From: an uncultured Clostridium sp.
GTDB lineage: Bacteria > Bacillota > Clostridia > TANB77 > CAG-508
DNA: 53,194 nt
Direction: 5' to 3'
NCBI GenBank assembly: GCA_900552135.1
Contig: URYN01000011.1
Span: forward strand, 1 to 53,194
Shown: positions 18,054 through 26,078 of the stretch, in pieces
Layout: every line of letters begins with the position of its first letter
How positions within the stretch are numbered: the stretch's first letter is position 1
The notes under the pieces: generated by a model
The model's input: the letters and a program-made list of their open reading frames with translations, nothing else
Database searches by the model: none
Told to the model about the DNA's origin: nothing
Position numbers and translations under genes: made by a program

Positions 18054-18073
18054 ACAATACAGTACTGTATTGT
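18054..18073. repeat. Perfect 20-bp palindrome in the tetR-MMPL gap
   Basis: The sequence is fully self-complementary around AGTACT. It lies between the divergent promoters, about 200 bp from each, and could be a binding site or part of a decayed repeat. Confidence 0.5.
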
Positions 18074-18249
18074 CTTCGGCCAAGAAATGTAGCATACCGA
18101 AATGTAATTCGACCAATTAAAACGGTCTTTTGGAGTTGAAATAAGAGAACAATATATCAAGGAAAGCAATAATAAATACCCAAACGAGGTACTTCACAAC
18201 GAAATAATTTACTTTGGTAAATTAAATTGTGAAAGTTTTGTGAACAGTA

Positions 18250-18300
18250 TTGACTAACGGTCAGAAAAGTCATAAAATATAAAAAGTGACTAATAGTCAG
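18250..18300 (+). promoter_or_regulatory. MMPL exporter promoter with two TetR operator dyads
   Basis: TTGACT (18250-18255), a 17-nt spacer and TAAAAT (18273-18278). One dyad, TGACTAACGGTCA, covers the -35 box. A second, TGACTAATAGTCA (18287-18299), covers the expected start point. Both resemble the operator on the tetR promoter. Confidence 0.7.
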
Positions 18301-18378
18301 AATTAACCAAACGAGGTTGAAACTGGCAAATATATAGAGGTACAAGAGGAGAAAGAGAAGAGCTACAGGATTGCATAG

Positions 18379-18488
18379 GTACAATTTTATTTATGCCCCA
18401 AAAGTACAATTTTATCTCCGTCCCAAAAGTGTACTGAAAATATGGAACGAGAAAAAAGAACAATTTTTCCTCCGTCCCCGAAATGTAC
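18379..18488 (+). repeat. GTAC-bounded repeats, copies 2-4, in the MMPL 5' leader
   Basis: Copies at 18379-18407, 18404-18434 and 18458-18488 share the pattern GTACAATTTT..CTCCGTCCC..AAA.GTAC. Copies 2 and 3 share one GTAC. They lie in the roughly 280-nt untranslated leader of the MMPL transcript. No open frame of interest is evident here. Confidence 0.65.
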
Positions 18489-18507
18489 CCCAATATACTA
18501 AAATGTA

Positions 18508-18542
18508 TTTCGCCCAAAAAGGGGCGTCCCTAATGGGCAAAA
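18508..18542 (+). repeat. Palindromic intergenic repeat, family A, copy 3
   Basis: TTTCGCCC, a GGGGCGTCCC core, then GGGCAAAA, ending just before the ribosome site of the MMPL gene. Nearly identical to the copies at 11503 and 42854. Confidence 0.75.
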
Positions 18543-18563
18543 AAAAGAAAGGAATGTGAAATT

Positions 18564-20642
18564 ATGAATAAGTTTGGAAAGTTTGTCTGCAAGTACAGAG
18601 TTGCAATTATTATTGTAGCGCTTTTGCTATTAATTCCATCTGCTATTGGAATGGTAGCTACAAGAATTAATTACGATATTTTAACTTACTTGCCAGATGA
18701 TGTAGCAACAATTCAAGGACAAAATATTTTGTCTGAACAGTTCAACATGGGTTCGTTTGCAGTTTTGATTGTAGATGATGACATGAGAGCTAAATATATT
18801 TTAAGCATGGAAGATAAGATTAAGGAGATTGAATGTGTAGACAAGGTTGTTGGCGTTTACGATGTTCTTGGAACTCAGGTTCCTCTTGATTCTCTTCCAG
18901 ATGATGTTAAGGGAAAGATTAGCACAGAGGGTAAGACTCCAATTCTTGTTACTTTTAAAACAGGTATTGCGGCTGATGATACTCTTAAGGCTATTGATGA
19001 CATCAGAGATATTGCAAAGGAAAAGTGTGCGGTTGCAGGTTTATCTGCAACAGAGGACGACATGAAGGATATTTTGAATTCTGAAATGGCAATTTATGTT
19101 GTGGTTGCAGCAGTTCTTTGTATGATAGTTTTAAGTATAGCACTTGATTCTTATATAGTTCCTCTATTTTTATTGGGAAGTATAGGAATTGCAATTTTAT
19201 ATAATATGGGAACAAACATCATATTTGGAGAAATTTCATATATTACAAAAGCTATTGCGAGTGTACTTCAATTAGGTGTTACAATGGATTTCTCAATATT
19301 CTTGTATCACAGCTATATCAAAGAAAAACAAACCTCTAAAGATATATACGAGGCTATGGAAAAAGCTATTACGAGTACAATTTCTTCTGTTGTAGGAAGT
19401 TCTATAACAACAATCGCAGGTTTCTTGGCATTGTGTACAATGCAACTAGCAATTGGTAGAGATATAGGTTTGGTAATGGCAAAGGGTGTTTTAATTGGAT
19501 TAATTTGTGTTGTAACAGTTTTACCTGCAACAATACTTGTATTCGACAAACTAATAGAAAAAACATCACATAAGGTTATATTACCAGAGTTTACACATTT
19601 GATAGATTTTGTTGTAAAACATTACAAAGCTGCAATTATAGTATTCTTGATATTATTAGTTCCAGCAATTTATGGAAACAGTCATGTAAATGTATATTAC
19701 AACATTAATAGTTCATTACCAGAAAGTTTGGCTAGTGTTCCAGCTAATAAAGCGTTAGCAGATGACTTCAATATGGTTTCTACACAGATTGCATTAGTAA
19801 ATAAAGATATGCCAGATTCAAAGGTTAAAGCAATGTTAGATGAGATTGATAGCCTAGACGGTGTAGAATGGTCAATTGCAAAAGCTAAGATTACGAACGG
19901 ATTAGTTCCAGACGAGATGATTGATGACGAGATAAAGAGTATTTTCGAGAGTGACAAGTATCAAATGATTGTTATAAACTCAAGCTATGAGACTGCAACA
20001 AACGAAGAGAATGAATTAGTAAATAAGATAAATGATGTAATAAAGAAATATGATGAAGACGGAATTCTTGCAGGAGAAGCTCCTCTTATGAAAGACTTAG
20101 TAGAAATTGCGGACCAAGACTTCAACAGTGTAAATATAAGCTCGATAGCGGTAATATTTATCTTAATGATATTCGTATTCAAATCAGGTTCGATACCATT
20201 TATATTAATAGCCGTAATAGAGTTTGCAATATTTGTTAATATGTCTTGCACATGTTACGCAAATGTAACAATCCCATTTGTAGCTTCTATAGTAATTGGA
20301 ACAATTCAGTTAGGAGCAACAGTCGATTATGCAATATTAATGACTAATAAATATTTAGATGCAAGATGTGACGGAAAGAATAAACAAGAATCTGCAAAAT
20401 ATGCACTTGAAAATTCAGCAAAATCAATAATAGTAAGTGCATCGTGCTTCTTCGCAGCAACATGTGGAGTCTCAATAATATCAAAGATAGATATGATAGG
20501 TTCAATTTGTACATTAATCTCAAGAGGTGCTCTAATAAGCATGGTTGTTGTAATTACAATGTTACCAGCATTCTTGATGGTATTTGATAAAATTATTTGC
20601 AAGACTACGAAAAGAACTAGACATGCAGATATAAAATATTAA
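18564..20642 (+). CDS. MMPL/RND-superfamily transporter
   Basis: 692 aa with the duplicated RND layout: one N-terminal helix (about 13-32), an extracytoplasmic domain, five or six helices (about 175-325), then the same again (helix about 355-373, second domain, helices about 520-680). The MMPL/SSD-like segments show GVTMDFSIFLYHSYIKE and the matching GATVDYAILMTNKY, whose Asp residues are candidate proton-relay sites. It resembles the HAE3/hopanoid-type or MmpL-like exporters of Firmicutes. The TetR operators on its promoter suggest inducible export of a hydrophobic or amphiphilic compound. The next gene may be its extracellular partner. Confidence 0.88.
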   Translation: MNKFGKFVCKYRVAIIIVALLLLIPSAIGMVATRINYDILTYLPDDVATIQGQNILSEQFNMGSFAVLIVDDDMRAKYILSMEDKIKEIECVDKVVGVYDVLGTQVPLDSLPDDVKGKISTEGKTPILVTFKTGIAADDTLKAIDDIRDIAKEKCAVAGLSATEDDMKDILNSEMAIYVVVAAVLCMIVLSIALDSYIVPLFLLGSIGIAILYNMGTNIIFGEISYITKAIASVLQLGVTMDFSIFLYHSYIKEKQTSKDIYEAMEKAITSTISSVVGSSITTIAGFLALCTMQLAIGRDIGLVMAKGVLIGLICVVTVLPATILVFDKLIEKTSHKVILPEFTHLIDFVVKHYKAAIIVFLILLVPAIYGNSHVNVYYNINSSLPESLASVPANKALADDFNMVSTQIALVNKDMPDSKVKAMLDEIDSLDGVEWSIAKAKITNGLVPDEMIDDEIKSIFESDKYQMIVINSSYETATNEENELVNKINDVIKKYDEDGILAGEAPLMKDLVEIADQDFNSVNISSIAVIFILMIFVFKSGSIPFILIAVIEFAIFVNMSCTCYANVTIPFVASIVIGTIQLGATVDYAILMTNKYLDARCDGKNKQESAKYALENSAKSIIVSASCFFAATCGVSIISKIDMIGSICTLISRGALISMVVVITMLPAFLMVFDKIICKTTKRTRHADIKY

Positions 20643-20710
20643 TGACGTTGAAAAAGAATTACAATTTGAGATATGCCTATAACGGCAAATAAGAAAGGAA
20701 GTAAAATATT

Positions 20711-22792
20711 ATGAATAATAAAAAAATAATGCCAAAAATTATTGCTTCATCTTTAGTGCTAGCACTAGGAACAATTAATGCGGTTCCAGTTTTCGCATAT
20801 AGCAAAGATGAAACTGTTTATACTAAAGTAAAATCAAATGGTGAAGGTTACCAAACAACTGTAACTGAACATATAAAAAATACAGATGATTTAGAAACAT
20901 TAAATGATATATCAGAATTATTGAATATAACAAATACAAATGGTGATGAGGAATTTTCTAGAGAGAATAACTCTATAACATGGAAGGCTTCTGGAAACGA
21001 TATTTATTATAAAGGAAATACTGAAAAAGAACTTCCTATAGAAAGTTCAATTAAATATGAATTAGACGGGGAAGAGATAGAAGCCAAAGATTTAGCTGGA
21101 AAGAGCGGAAAAATAAAGATTACAATCAATTATACAAACAAAGAAGAAAGAACAGTTAGAATCAATGGAAAAACAGAAAAAATGTATGTCCCATTCGTTG
21201 TTGCAACAGGAACTATGTTTGATAACACTAAAATAAAAAATGTAACTGTTACAAACGGTAAAGTAATAGATAATGGAAATAAAACATTAGTTGTAGCACT
21301 AAGTTGTCCTGGATTAATTGAAAGTCTTGGACTAGAAGATGATGTGGATATTGACCTAAATAAAATAGAAATATCATTTGATGCAGAAAATTTTGAAATG
21401 GGAAATATAATGAGTGTTGCAATGCCTAAAGTATTTGAAAATTCAGATATAGACAATCTAGATGCTTTAGATGATATATATTCACAAATAAATGATTTAA
21501 AATCTGCTTCGACACAATTAGTTGAGGGTGCAAAAACATTACAAGATGGAACAGAAGAATATGTTTCAAAGAGCACAGAATTTGCAGATGGATTAGAATC
21601 ATTCAATCAAGGAATTAATACTGCAACAAGTAGTTACAACAAAATAGATGAAGGAATAGACTCTGTAAACTCAAACATAAGCACAATAAAAAGTGGTGCA
21701 AGCAAACTAAATCAAGGTGCTAGTGATTTAAGTGATGGATTAAATTCATTACAAACAGGAGTATCTGCAGGCAAAGAGAAAGCCGTTTCTTCACTTGAAG
21801 AAAGTAGCGAAACTCTATCAGAAGGAATCGACCAAATAATAGCTGGAAAAGATCAAGAAGTTGAAACAATAAAAGAACAAGTAATAGAAAATGCAAACAA
21901 CCAATTAGCAGATGGATTAAAAACAGGAGTAAGTTCTGCTGTATCATCTGCAATAGACAGCACAATGAATGCAAAATTAAATGCAATTATGAGTGATAAA
22001 AGTTTAACTGATGAAGAAAAGGCAACTCTTCAGAAAGTTGCTTCAAAACTTGCTGTAACAGACGCTGAAAAACAAGCAATTTCAAAACAAATAGGAACAG
22101 CAATAGACAGTGCAGTAGCTAAAACAACAAAGGCACAAGAAGCAGGATTAGACAAAATAAATGATAATGAAAAAGGAGTAAAAGCAGGATTAAAAAAATT
22201 AAAAACACAAGCTTCATCAAGTATAAAAATAGGAATTAGTGCAATTTCATCAGGATTTGATTCAATAACAGAAGGAACAACAGAATTAATAGCAGGATCA
22301 AACGTATTAAAGAATGGCACATCAACATTAAGCCAAGGAACAAGCAAACTACAGACAGGAGTTAACACACTATCAAATGGCTCAAAAGAATTAAAAACAG
22401 GACTAAGCACATTGAATTCTTCAAGTGATATGCTAAACTCTGCAAATAAGCAATTATTAGAAGGTGCAAACACAATATCTGATGGTGCTAAAACACTTGC
22501 TGAAGGAATGTCAGAATTTGATGAAGAAGGAATAAACAAGATTGTCTCATTAGTAAATGGAGATGTAAAAGATTTGCAAGCAAGAGTAGAAAAACTGCAA
22601 GACTTAGCAAACGAATACAATAGTTTTGCTGGAATTGAAGAAGAAAATGAAGGAACAACAAAATTCATATTCTTAATTGATGCTATAAAGAATGATAGTA
22701 AAGAAGAGAAACAAAGCACTATGCCAGTAGAAAACAATGAAAACATTGGAAAGAGCGAAGACAACAATCAAGAAAAAAATTCGGGAAAATAA
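20711..22792 (+). CDS. Secreted heptad-repeat (LxxG) protein paired with the MMPL exporter
   Basis: 693 aa. A signal peptide (about 1-29, ending VFAYS) is followed by a beta-rich domain (about 40-235). A long helical region comes next (about 250-620) built of repeated LxxGxxxLxxG heptads such as QLVEGAKTLQDG and GTSTLSQGTSKLQTG. A similar periplasmic/extracellular repeat architecture occurs in YhgE/Pip-like proteins and other partners of MMPL transporters. No C-terminal membrane helix or sortase motif is seen; the tail is Glu/Asn/Lys rich. It lies 68 bp after the exporter and is probably co-transcribed. Confidence 0.75.
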   Translation: MNNKKIMPKIIASSLVLALGTINAVPVFAYSKDETVYTKVKSNGEGYQTTVTEHIKNTDDLETLNDISELLNITNTNGDEEFSRENNSITWKASGNDIYYKGNTEKELPIESSIKYELDGEEIEAKDLAGKSGKIKITINYTNKEERTVRINGKTEKMYVPFVVATGTMFDNTKIKNVTVTNGKVIDNGNKTLVVALSCPGLIESLGLEDDVDIDLNKIEISFDAENFEMGNIMSVAMPKVFENSDIDNLDALDDIYSQINDLKSASTQLVEGAKTLQDGTEEYVSKSTEFADGLESFNQGINTATSSYNKIDEGIDSVNSNISTIKSGASKLNQGASDLSDGLNSLQTGVSAGKEKAVSSLEESSETLSEGIDQIIAGKDQEVETIKEQVIENANNQLADGLKTGVSSAVSSAIDSTMNAKLNAIMSDKSLTDEEKATLQKVASKLAVTDAEKQAISKQIGTAIDSAVAKTTKAQEAGLDKINDNEKGVKAGLKKLKTQASSSIKIGISAISSGFDSITEGTTELIAGSNVLKNGTSTLSQGTSKLQTGVNTLSNGSKELKTGLSTLNSSSDMLNSANKQLLEGANTISDGAKTLAEGMSEFDEEGINKIVSLVNGDVKDLQARVEKLQDLANEYNSFAGIEEENEGTTKFIFLIDAIKNDSKEEKQSTMPVENNENIGKSEDNNQEKNSGK

Positions 22793-22848
22793 ATGTGAAT
22801 TAATTTCAAAAAATATCATAAAATATAAATGAATATTTGTTAATACTA

Positions 22849-22877
22849 TTGACTTGGTAACAGTCTAATGGTACAAT
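22849..22877 (+). promoter_or_regulatory. Promoter of the tandem-repeat small RNA
   Basis: TTGACT (22849-22854), a 17-nt spacer and TACAAT (22872-22877), with an expected start near 22884. Confidence 0.7.
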
Positions 22878-22883
22878 AAATAT

Positions 22884-23027
22884 GTAAATATAATGTCAGC
22901 CCCTTAGTAGGCGATTGGGTAAATATGCTATGAAACGATATAAAAAAGGCCCCTTAGTAGGCTAGACTAAATATGCTATGGAAAAATAATATAAATGGAG
23001 AAAGCCTAATTTAGGCTTTCTTTTTTT
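22884..23027 (+). ncRNA. Putative small RNA with two 32-34-nt tandem repeats
   Basis: Between a good promoter and a terminator lie two copies of GCCCCTTAGTAGGC...AAATATGCTATG, at 22899-22932 and 22949-22980 (50-nt period). Each can form a short GCC/GGC stem that exposes a C-rich loop. No ORF of note is present. The terminator is GAAAGCCT/AGGCTTTC (23000-23020) plus T8. C-rich loops in Gram-positive small RNAs often pair with ribosome-binding sites, so a regulatory RNA is plausible. A cis leader of the HAD gene is the alternative. Confidence 0.55.
23000..23027 (+). terminator. Terminator of the putative small RNA
   Basis: 8-bp stem GAAAGCCT/AGGCTTTC with a 5-nt loop and T8, 60 bp before the HAD gene. 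Confidence 0.85.
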
Positions 23028-23087
23028 AAAAAGGCAATTTACATTTTTAATTTTATGTGATAGTATTTTTATATTATTGGAGGAACT

Positions 23088-23741
23088 ATGATTAAACGAA
23101 TTATTTTTGATATAGATAATACATTAATTGACTGGAAGGACGAATATTGGAATTCTTTGAAAAATGTTTTTGATGAGCTTAAATTACCATATTCAAATGA
23201 AATCAGAGCTAAAATTCAATATGCAGTTGATAATTATGAAAATGGTACGAACATTACATATACAGAAGAATTGATGATGGAAGCAATCGAAAAAGAGCTG
23301 GGTTATAAGTTACCATCAAATTTTTTTGAAACATGGATACATTATTTAAGTATGTGTGTTCCAGAAAAAGCTGATGATGAAGTTGTTTATACATTACAAT
23401 ATTTGAAACAAAAATACGATTTAGTAGTTCTTTCAAATTGGTTTAAAAAATCACAAGATGAAAGACTTAAAAGACTAGGATTGGACAAATATTTTTCAGC
23501 AACATATATGACTGAAAATATTCCAATGAAACCTAATAAAGAGGCTTTTGAAATTGCAAAGGGAAAATATGAGTTTTCTGAATGTGTAATGGTAGGAGAT
23601 AGCTTAAAAACAGATGTTGCAGGAGCTATAAATGCTAATATGAATGTAATATTTTACGACAGAAACAATCTTAAGTTAAAACAGGATGAACATGTAATGG
23701 CTATAATACACAAATTTACTGAATTAACTGACATATTATAA
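23088..23741 (+). CDS. HAD-superfamily hydrolase (subfamily IA type)
   Basis: 217 aa. Motif I is FDIDNTLID (8-16), with the nucleophilic Asp and the acid/base Asp two residues on. Motif II is VVLSNWF, a conserved Lys lies in IPMKPNKEAF, and motif III/IV is VMVGDSLKTDVAGA. An alpha-helical cap lies between motifs I and II, as in phosphatases of the YjjG/PGP type. By family it is a phosphomonoesterase; the substrate cannot be read from the sequence. A GGAGG ribosome site precedes the start. Confidence 0.88.
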   Translation: MIKRIIFDIDNTLIDWKDEYWNSLKNVFDELKLPYSNEIRAKIQYAVDNYENGTNITYTEELMMEAIEKELGYKLPSNFFETWIHYLSMCVPEKADDEVVYTLQYLKQKYDLVVLSNWFKKSQDERLKRLGLDKYFSATYMTENIPMKPNKEAFEIAKGKYEFSECVMVGDSLKTDVAGAINANMNVIFYDRNNLKLKQDEHVMAIIHKFTELTDIL

Positions 23742-23781
23742 TATAAAAGACTGACATCATATTAAAAAAATATATAATACA

Positions 23782-23809
23782 ACATCTTATATAAATTTAT
23801 ATAAGATGT
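23782..23809. repeat. Perfect 28-bp palindrome after the HAD gene
   Basis: A fully self-complementary sequence centred at 23795/23796 (arms ACATCTTATATAAA). It has no T tail on the plus strand, but on the minus strand it is followed by an AT-rich run. It may be a weak bidirectional terminator. Confidence 0.5.
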
Positions 23810-23872
23810 GCAACCACTCATAATAAAGTAATTGCTGGCTGTAACGAAAATGATAGAAAAAAATAAAAAAAG

Positions 23873-23901
23873 TTGAAAATAAAAAGTAGTTATGCTATCA
23901 T
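23873..23901 (+). promoter_or_regulatory. Promoter of the AC-repeat ORF
   Basis: TTGAAA (23873-23878), a 17-nt spacer and TATCAT (23896-23901), about 60 bp ahead of the ATG at 23961. Confidence 0.55.
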
Positions 23902-23960
23902 AAGACTGTAAACAAAAGTATTTGAAACGCAAAAGAAGAGAAAAGAGGGAGTAACTAAGA

Positions 23961-24210
<250 letters not shown>

Positions 24211-24220
<10 letters not shown>

Positions 24221-24243
24221 AAAAAACTATTTCTGTCTTTTTT
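24211..24243 (+). terminator. Terminator between the AC-repeat ORF and the second prepilin gene
   Basis: TAGTTT (24213-24218) pairs with AAACTA (24224-24229), extended by flanking A-T and G-T pairs, and is followed by TTCTGTC and T6. The ORF stop codon is within the stem. Confidence 0.6.
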
Positions 24244-24259
24244 GCGTTTAAAAATACTT
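24233..24259 (+). repeat. 27-bp block shared by both prepilin/DGR loci (copy 2)
   Basis: Identical to bases 1-27 of the window. It begins in the tail of the terminator upstream of the second prepilin-type gene. Confidence 0.8.
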
Positions 24260-24396
24260 TTGAAAATAGAAGGTTTATAGATAAATCCATAAAATCTAAA
24301 TATAATTAACACACAAGGTATAATCTAATTGAAAAAAATATAAGGAAATCTAATTATAAGGTTATGCTTTGTGTAGAAAGAAAGGAAAATAAAAAA

Positions 24397-25716
24397 ATGA
24401 AAACAAAAGTACAAAGAAAAAATTTAAAAAGTAATGCAAAACTTTACAAGCAGGAAAAAGGAATAACGCTTATTGCTTTGGTTGTAACAATAGTTGTTTT
24501 GTTAATACTTGCAGGAGTAAGTATAAGTTTAGTGCTAAATAATAATGGAGTAATAAGTAAAGGAAAAGATGCAAAAAATCAATATGCAGAAGCACAAACA
24601 AATGAAGAAAAGCAATTAAATGAAGTGGCAGACTGGATAGATACAAAAGTTGGAGAAACGACAGGAGGAGGTTCAGGTTCAGATACAAAAGTACCAGAAG
24701 CAGAAACAGCAGAAACAGCACCATATTTCCCTGATAATACATTTACTAAAAAAGAAGGAACAATAGATAAAGGATTAGTAATACAAGACTCAGTTGGAAA
24801 TGAATATGTATGGGTGGTAGTACCCAAAACTTTGTATAATAATACAAGCTATAATTTAAATGGAGCAAAAAAGCCAACATCAAGTGAAGATTATTCAAAT
24901 ATAGAATATTGCTTACAACAGTACACAAGCACATATAGAACGTCTGGCTGGACAGACACCTGGGTTGCTGATACTGCAAACGAAAGCTGGTTTGCAGATG
25001 AAACAGAATACAATACAGCAAAAAATAAAATGCTAAAAAGCGTATATGAAAATGGAGGCTTTTACGTAGGAAGATATGAAGCAGGAATAGCAACAACAGG
25101 AACAAATAGAAAAAGTGAACCAAGTAAAAATTTAAATGGAAAATATGATATAGAAGGAATGCCAACCCCAATAACACAAGCAAATGCATATCCATATAAT
25201 TATGTAACAAGAACTCAAGCACAAAAATTAGCTGAAAAAGTAAACTCAGGAAATAAAACAAGTAGTCTAATGTTTGGAGTACAATGGGATTTAGTACTAG
25301 CATTTATGGCAAAAGACACAACAAAAATAACAGGCACAAGTATATTAACATCAAAAAGTACAACAATAGGAAACTATAATAATAATTTATGGACAATAAA
25401 AAATGAAAAAGCAAAATATTCAAGTGATTTTGGACAAACATTTACTCCATGTCCAAATCCATACAAAAAGGAATCAAGTTCAAGTATACTATTAACAACA
25501 GGAGCAGATAATAGCTTTTCAGTACAAAATATATACGATATAGCAGGAAATGTAAATGAATGGACCCTAGAAAACACTTCCTTCACGGACTTTCCTTGTG
25601 CCTACAGGGGAGGCGATTACTACGCTACAGGCTATGACGAACCAGCCTCTTACCGCAATGACAACAGCACGACCATCAGCAGCTTCGTCTTCGGTTTCCG
25701 TGTCTCACTCTACTAG
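24397..25716 (+). CDS. Prepilin-leader surface protein with C-type-lectin/FGE-like domain; probable DGR target (second copy)
   Basis: 439 aa from the ATG at 24397, chosen because it aligns with the start at 65 and follows AAAGGAAA. An in-frame ATG at 24364 is less likely. Residues 1-75 are almost identical to the first copy, including the prepilin leader GITLIALVVT without Glu5. A Gly/Ser/Glu-rich spacer follows, then a CLec/FGE-like domain with GGFYVGRYEAG, SLMFGVQWDLVL and IYDIAGNVNEWT, ending FGFRVSLY. From about 25562 the codon choice switches sharply to C-ending codons, unlike the A/T-ending remainder, marking a DGR-type variable region. Inferred role: a surface-exposed, hypervariable binding protein. 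Sharing the leader but not the rest suggests leader duplication with domain divergence. Confidence 0.78.
   Translation: MKTKVQRKNLKSNAKLYKQEKGITLIALVVTIVVLLILAGVSISLVLNNNGVISKGKDAKNQYAEAQTNEEKQLNEVADWIDTKVGETTGGGSGSDTKVPEAETAETAPYFPDNTFTKKEGTIDKGLVIQDSVGNEYVWVVVPKTLYNNTSYNLNGAKKPTSSEDYSNIEYCLQQYTSTYRTSGWTDTWVADTANESWFADETEYNTAKNKMLKSVYENGGFYVGRYEAGIATTGTNRKSEPSKNLNGKYDIEGMPTPITQANAYPYNYVTRTQAQKLAEKVNSGNKTSSLMFGVQWDLVLAFMAKDTTKITGTSILTSKSTTIGNYNNNLWTIKNEKAKYSSDFGQTFTPCPNPYKKESSSSILLTTGADNSFSVQNIYDIAGNVNEWTLENTSFTDFPCAYRGGDYYATGYDEPASYRNDNSTTISSFVFGFRVSLY
25562..25716 (+). other. Candidate DGR variable region (VR) of the second target gene
   Basis: Over half of the last 50 or so codons end in C (TAC, GGC, GAC, AAC, AGC, ACC, ATC, GCC, TTC and GTC), against a gene that otherwise avoids them. 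Runs such as TAC-CGC-AAT-GAC-AAC-AGC fit adenine replacement in a template rich in AAC. The protein ends in the FGFRVSLY type of tail seen in DGR variable proteins. A small hairpin (TTAGAG...CTCTAA, 25730-25749) lies 13 nt after the stop. The matching template repeat and reverse transcriptase are not in this window. Confidence 0.6.
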
Positions 25717-25785
25717 GAAAAGCTGAACGTTAGAGGCGAAAAACTCTAATGAAGAAGCAAAAAAAAGGACATAAATAAAGCTAAA

Positions 25786-25883
25786 AGAAGGCTCACGCCT
25801 TCCATAGCGAATGGAATACGCTATGGTGGAAAATTTTAGTTGATACCCATGAAGAATGAATGGGAGCCAGATAAAATTTTCCA
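25786..25883 (+). ncRNA. Compact stack of hairpins in the 3' UTR of the second DGR-type gene
   Basis: Three hairpins abut with almost no spacing. H0 is GAAGGC-TCAC-GCCTTC (25786-25801). H1 is CCATAGCG/CGCTATGG (25801-25825, perfect 8 bp). H2 is a perfect 13-bp helix, GTGGAAAATTTTA (25825-25837) with its complement (25871-25883), that encloses an inner CCCAT/ATGGG helix. A terminator follows at once. Such coaxial packing suggests a structured RNA rather than chance. Its function is unknown, and it does not match the upstream VR. Confidence 0.5.
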
Positions 25884-25913
25884 CTAGCGTGGCGCCACAC
25901 TAGTGGCGCTTTT
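25880..25913 (+). terminator. Terminator with alternative pairing after the second DGR-type gene
   Basis: GCGCCAC-ACTA-GTGGCGC (25891-25908) plus T5 is a strong terminator. CCACTAG (25880-25886) can instead pair with CTAGTGG (25899-25905), competing with both the terminator stem and helix H2. Confidence 0.8.
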
Positions 25914-25965
25914 TCTGTGTTTGCAGCAAAAATTACAAAATAGTCACAGAATTATTAAATTTACT

Positions 25966-25994
25966 GTTGCCAACTGGGCAAAAAAGTAGTAATA
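25966..25994 (+). promoter_or_regulatory. Putative ftsZ promoter
   Basis: TTGCCA (25966-25971), a 17-nt spacer and TAATAT (25989-25994), downstream of the preceding terminator and 85 bp before the start codon. Confidence 0.5.
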
Positions 25995-26078
25995 TATAGA
26001 AAGCAAAAGTTGGACAAACTTTATGGGTTATAGGACACTCCCAGAAACCTAAATATTTGAAAAGCAAGGATGTAAAAA

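Noticed and set aside
18371..18559. 62-codon frame in the MMPL leader
   Set aside because: It runs through the GTAC-bounded repeats and the palindromic element, has no ribosome site and no protein-like composition.
22030..22767. 245-codon minus-strand frame inside the heptad-repeat gene
   Set aside because: Antisense shadow with Ser/Phe/Pro-rich composition; the plus strand has signal peptide, repeats and a ribosome site.
22899..22980. Two direct repeats as a minimal CRISPR array
   Set aside because: Only two units, an 18-nt spacing, no cas genes nearby, and a promoter/terminator pair fits a small RNA better.
24746..25303. 185-codon minus-strand frame inside the second prepilin gene
   Set aside because: Leu/Phe/Tyr-rich shadow of the Lys/Glu/Asn-rich plus-strand gene, without a ribosome site.
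25730..25913. Template repeat (TR) of a DGR downstream of the second target
   Set aside because: No stretch here matches the variable region of either gene allowing for adenine changes.
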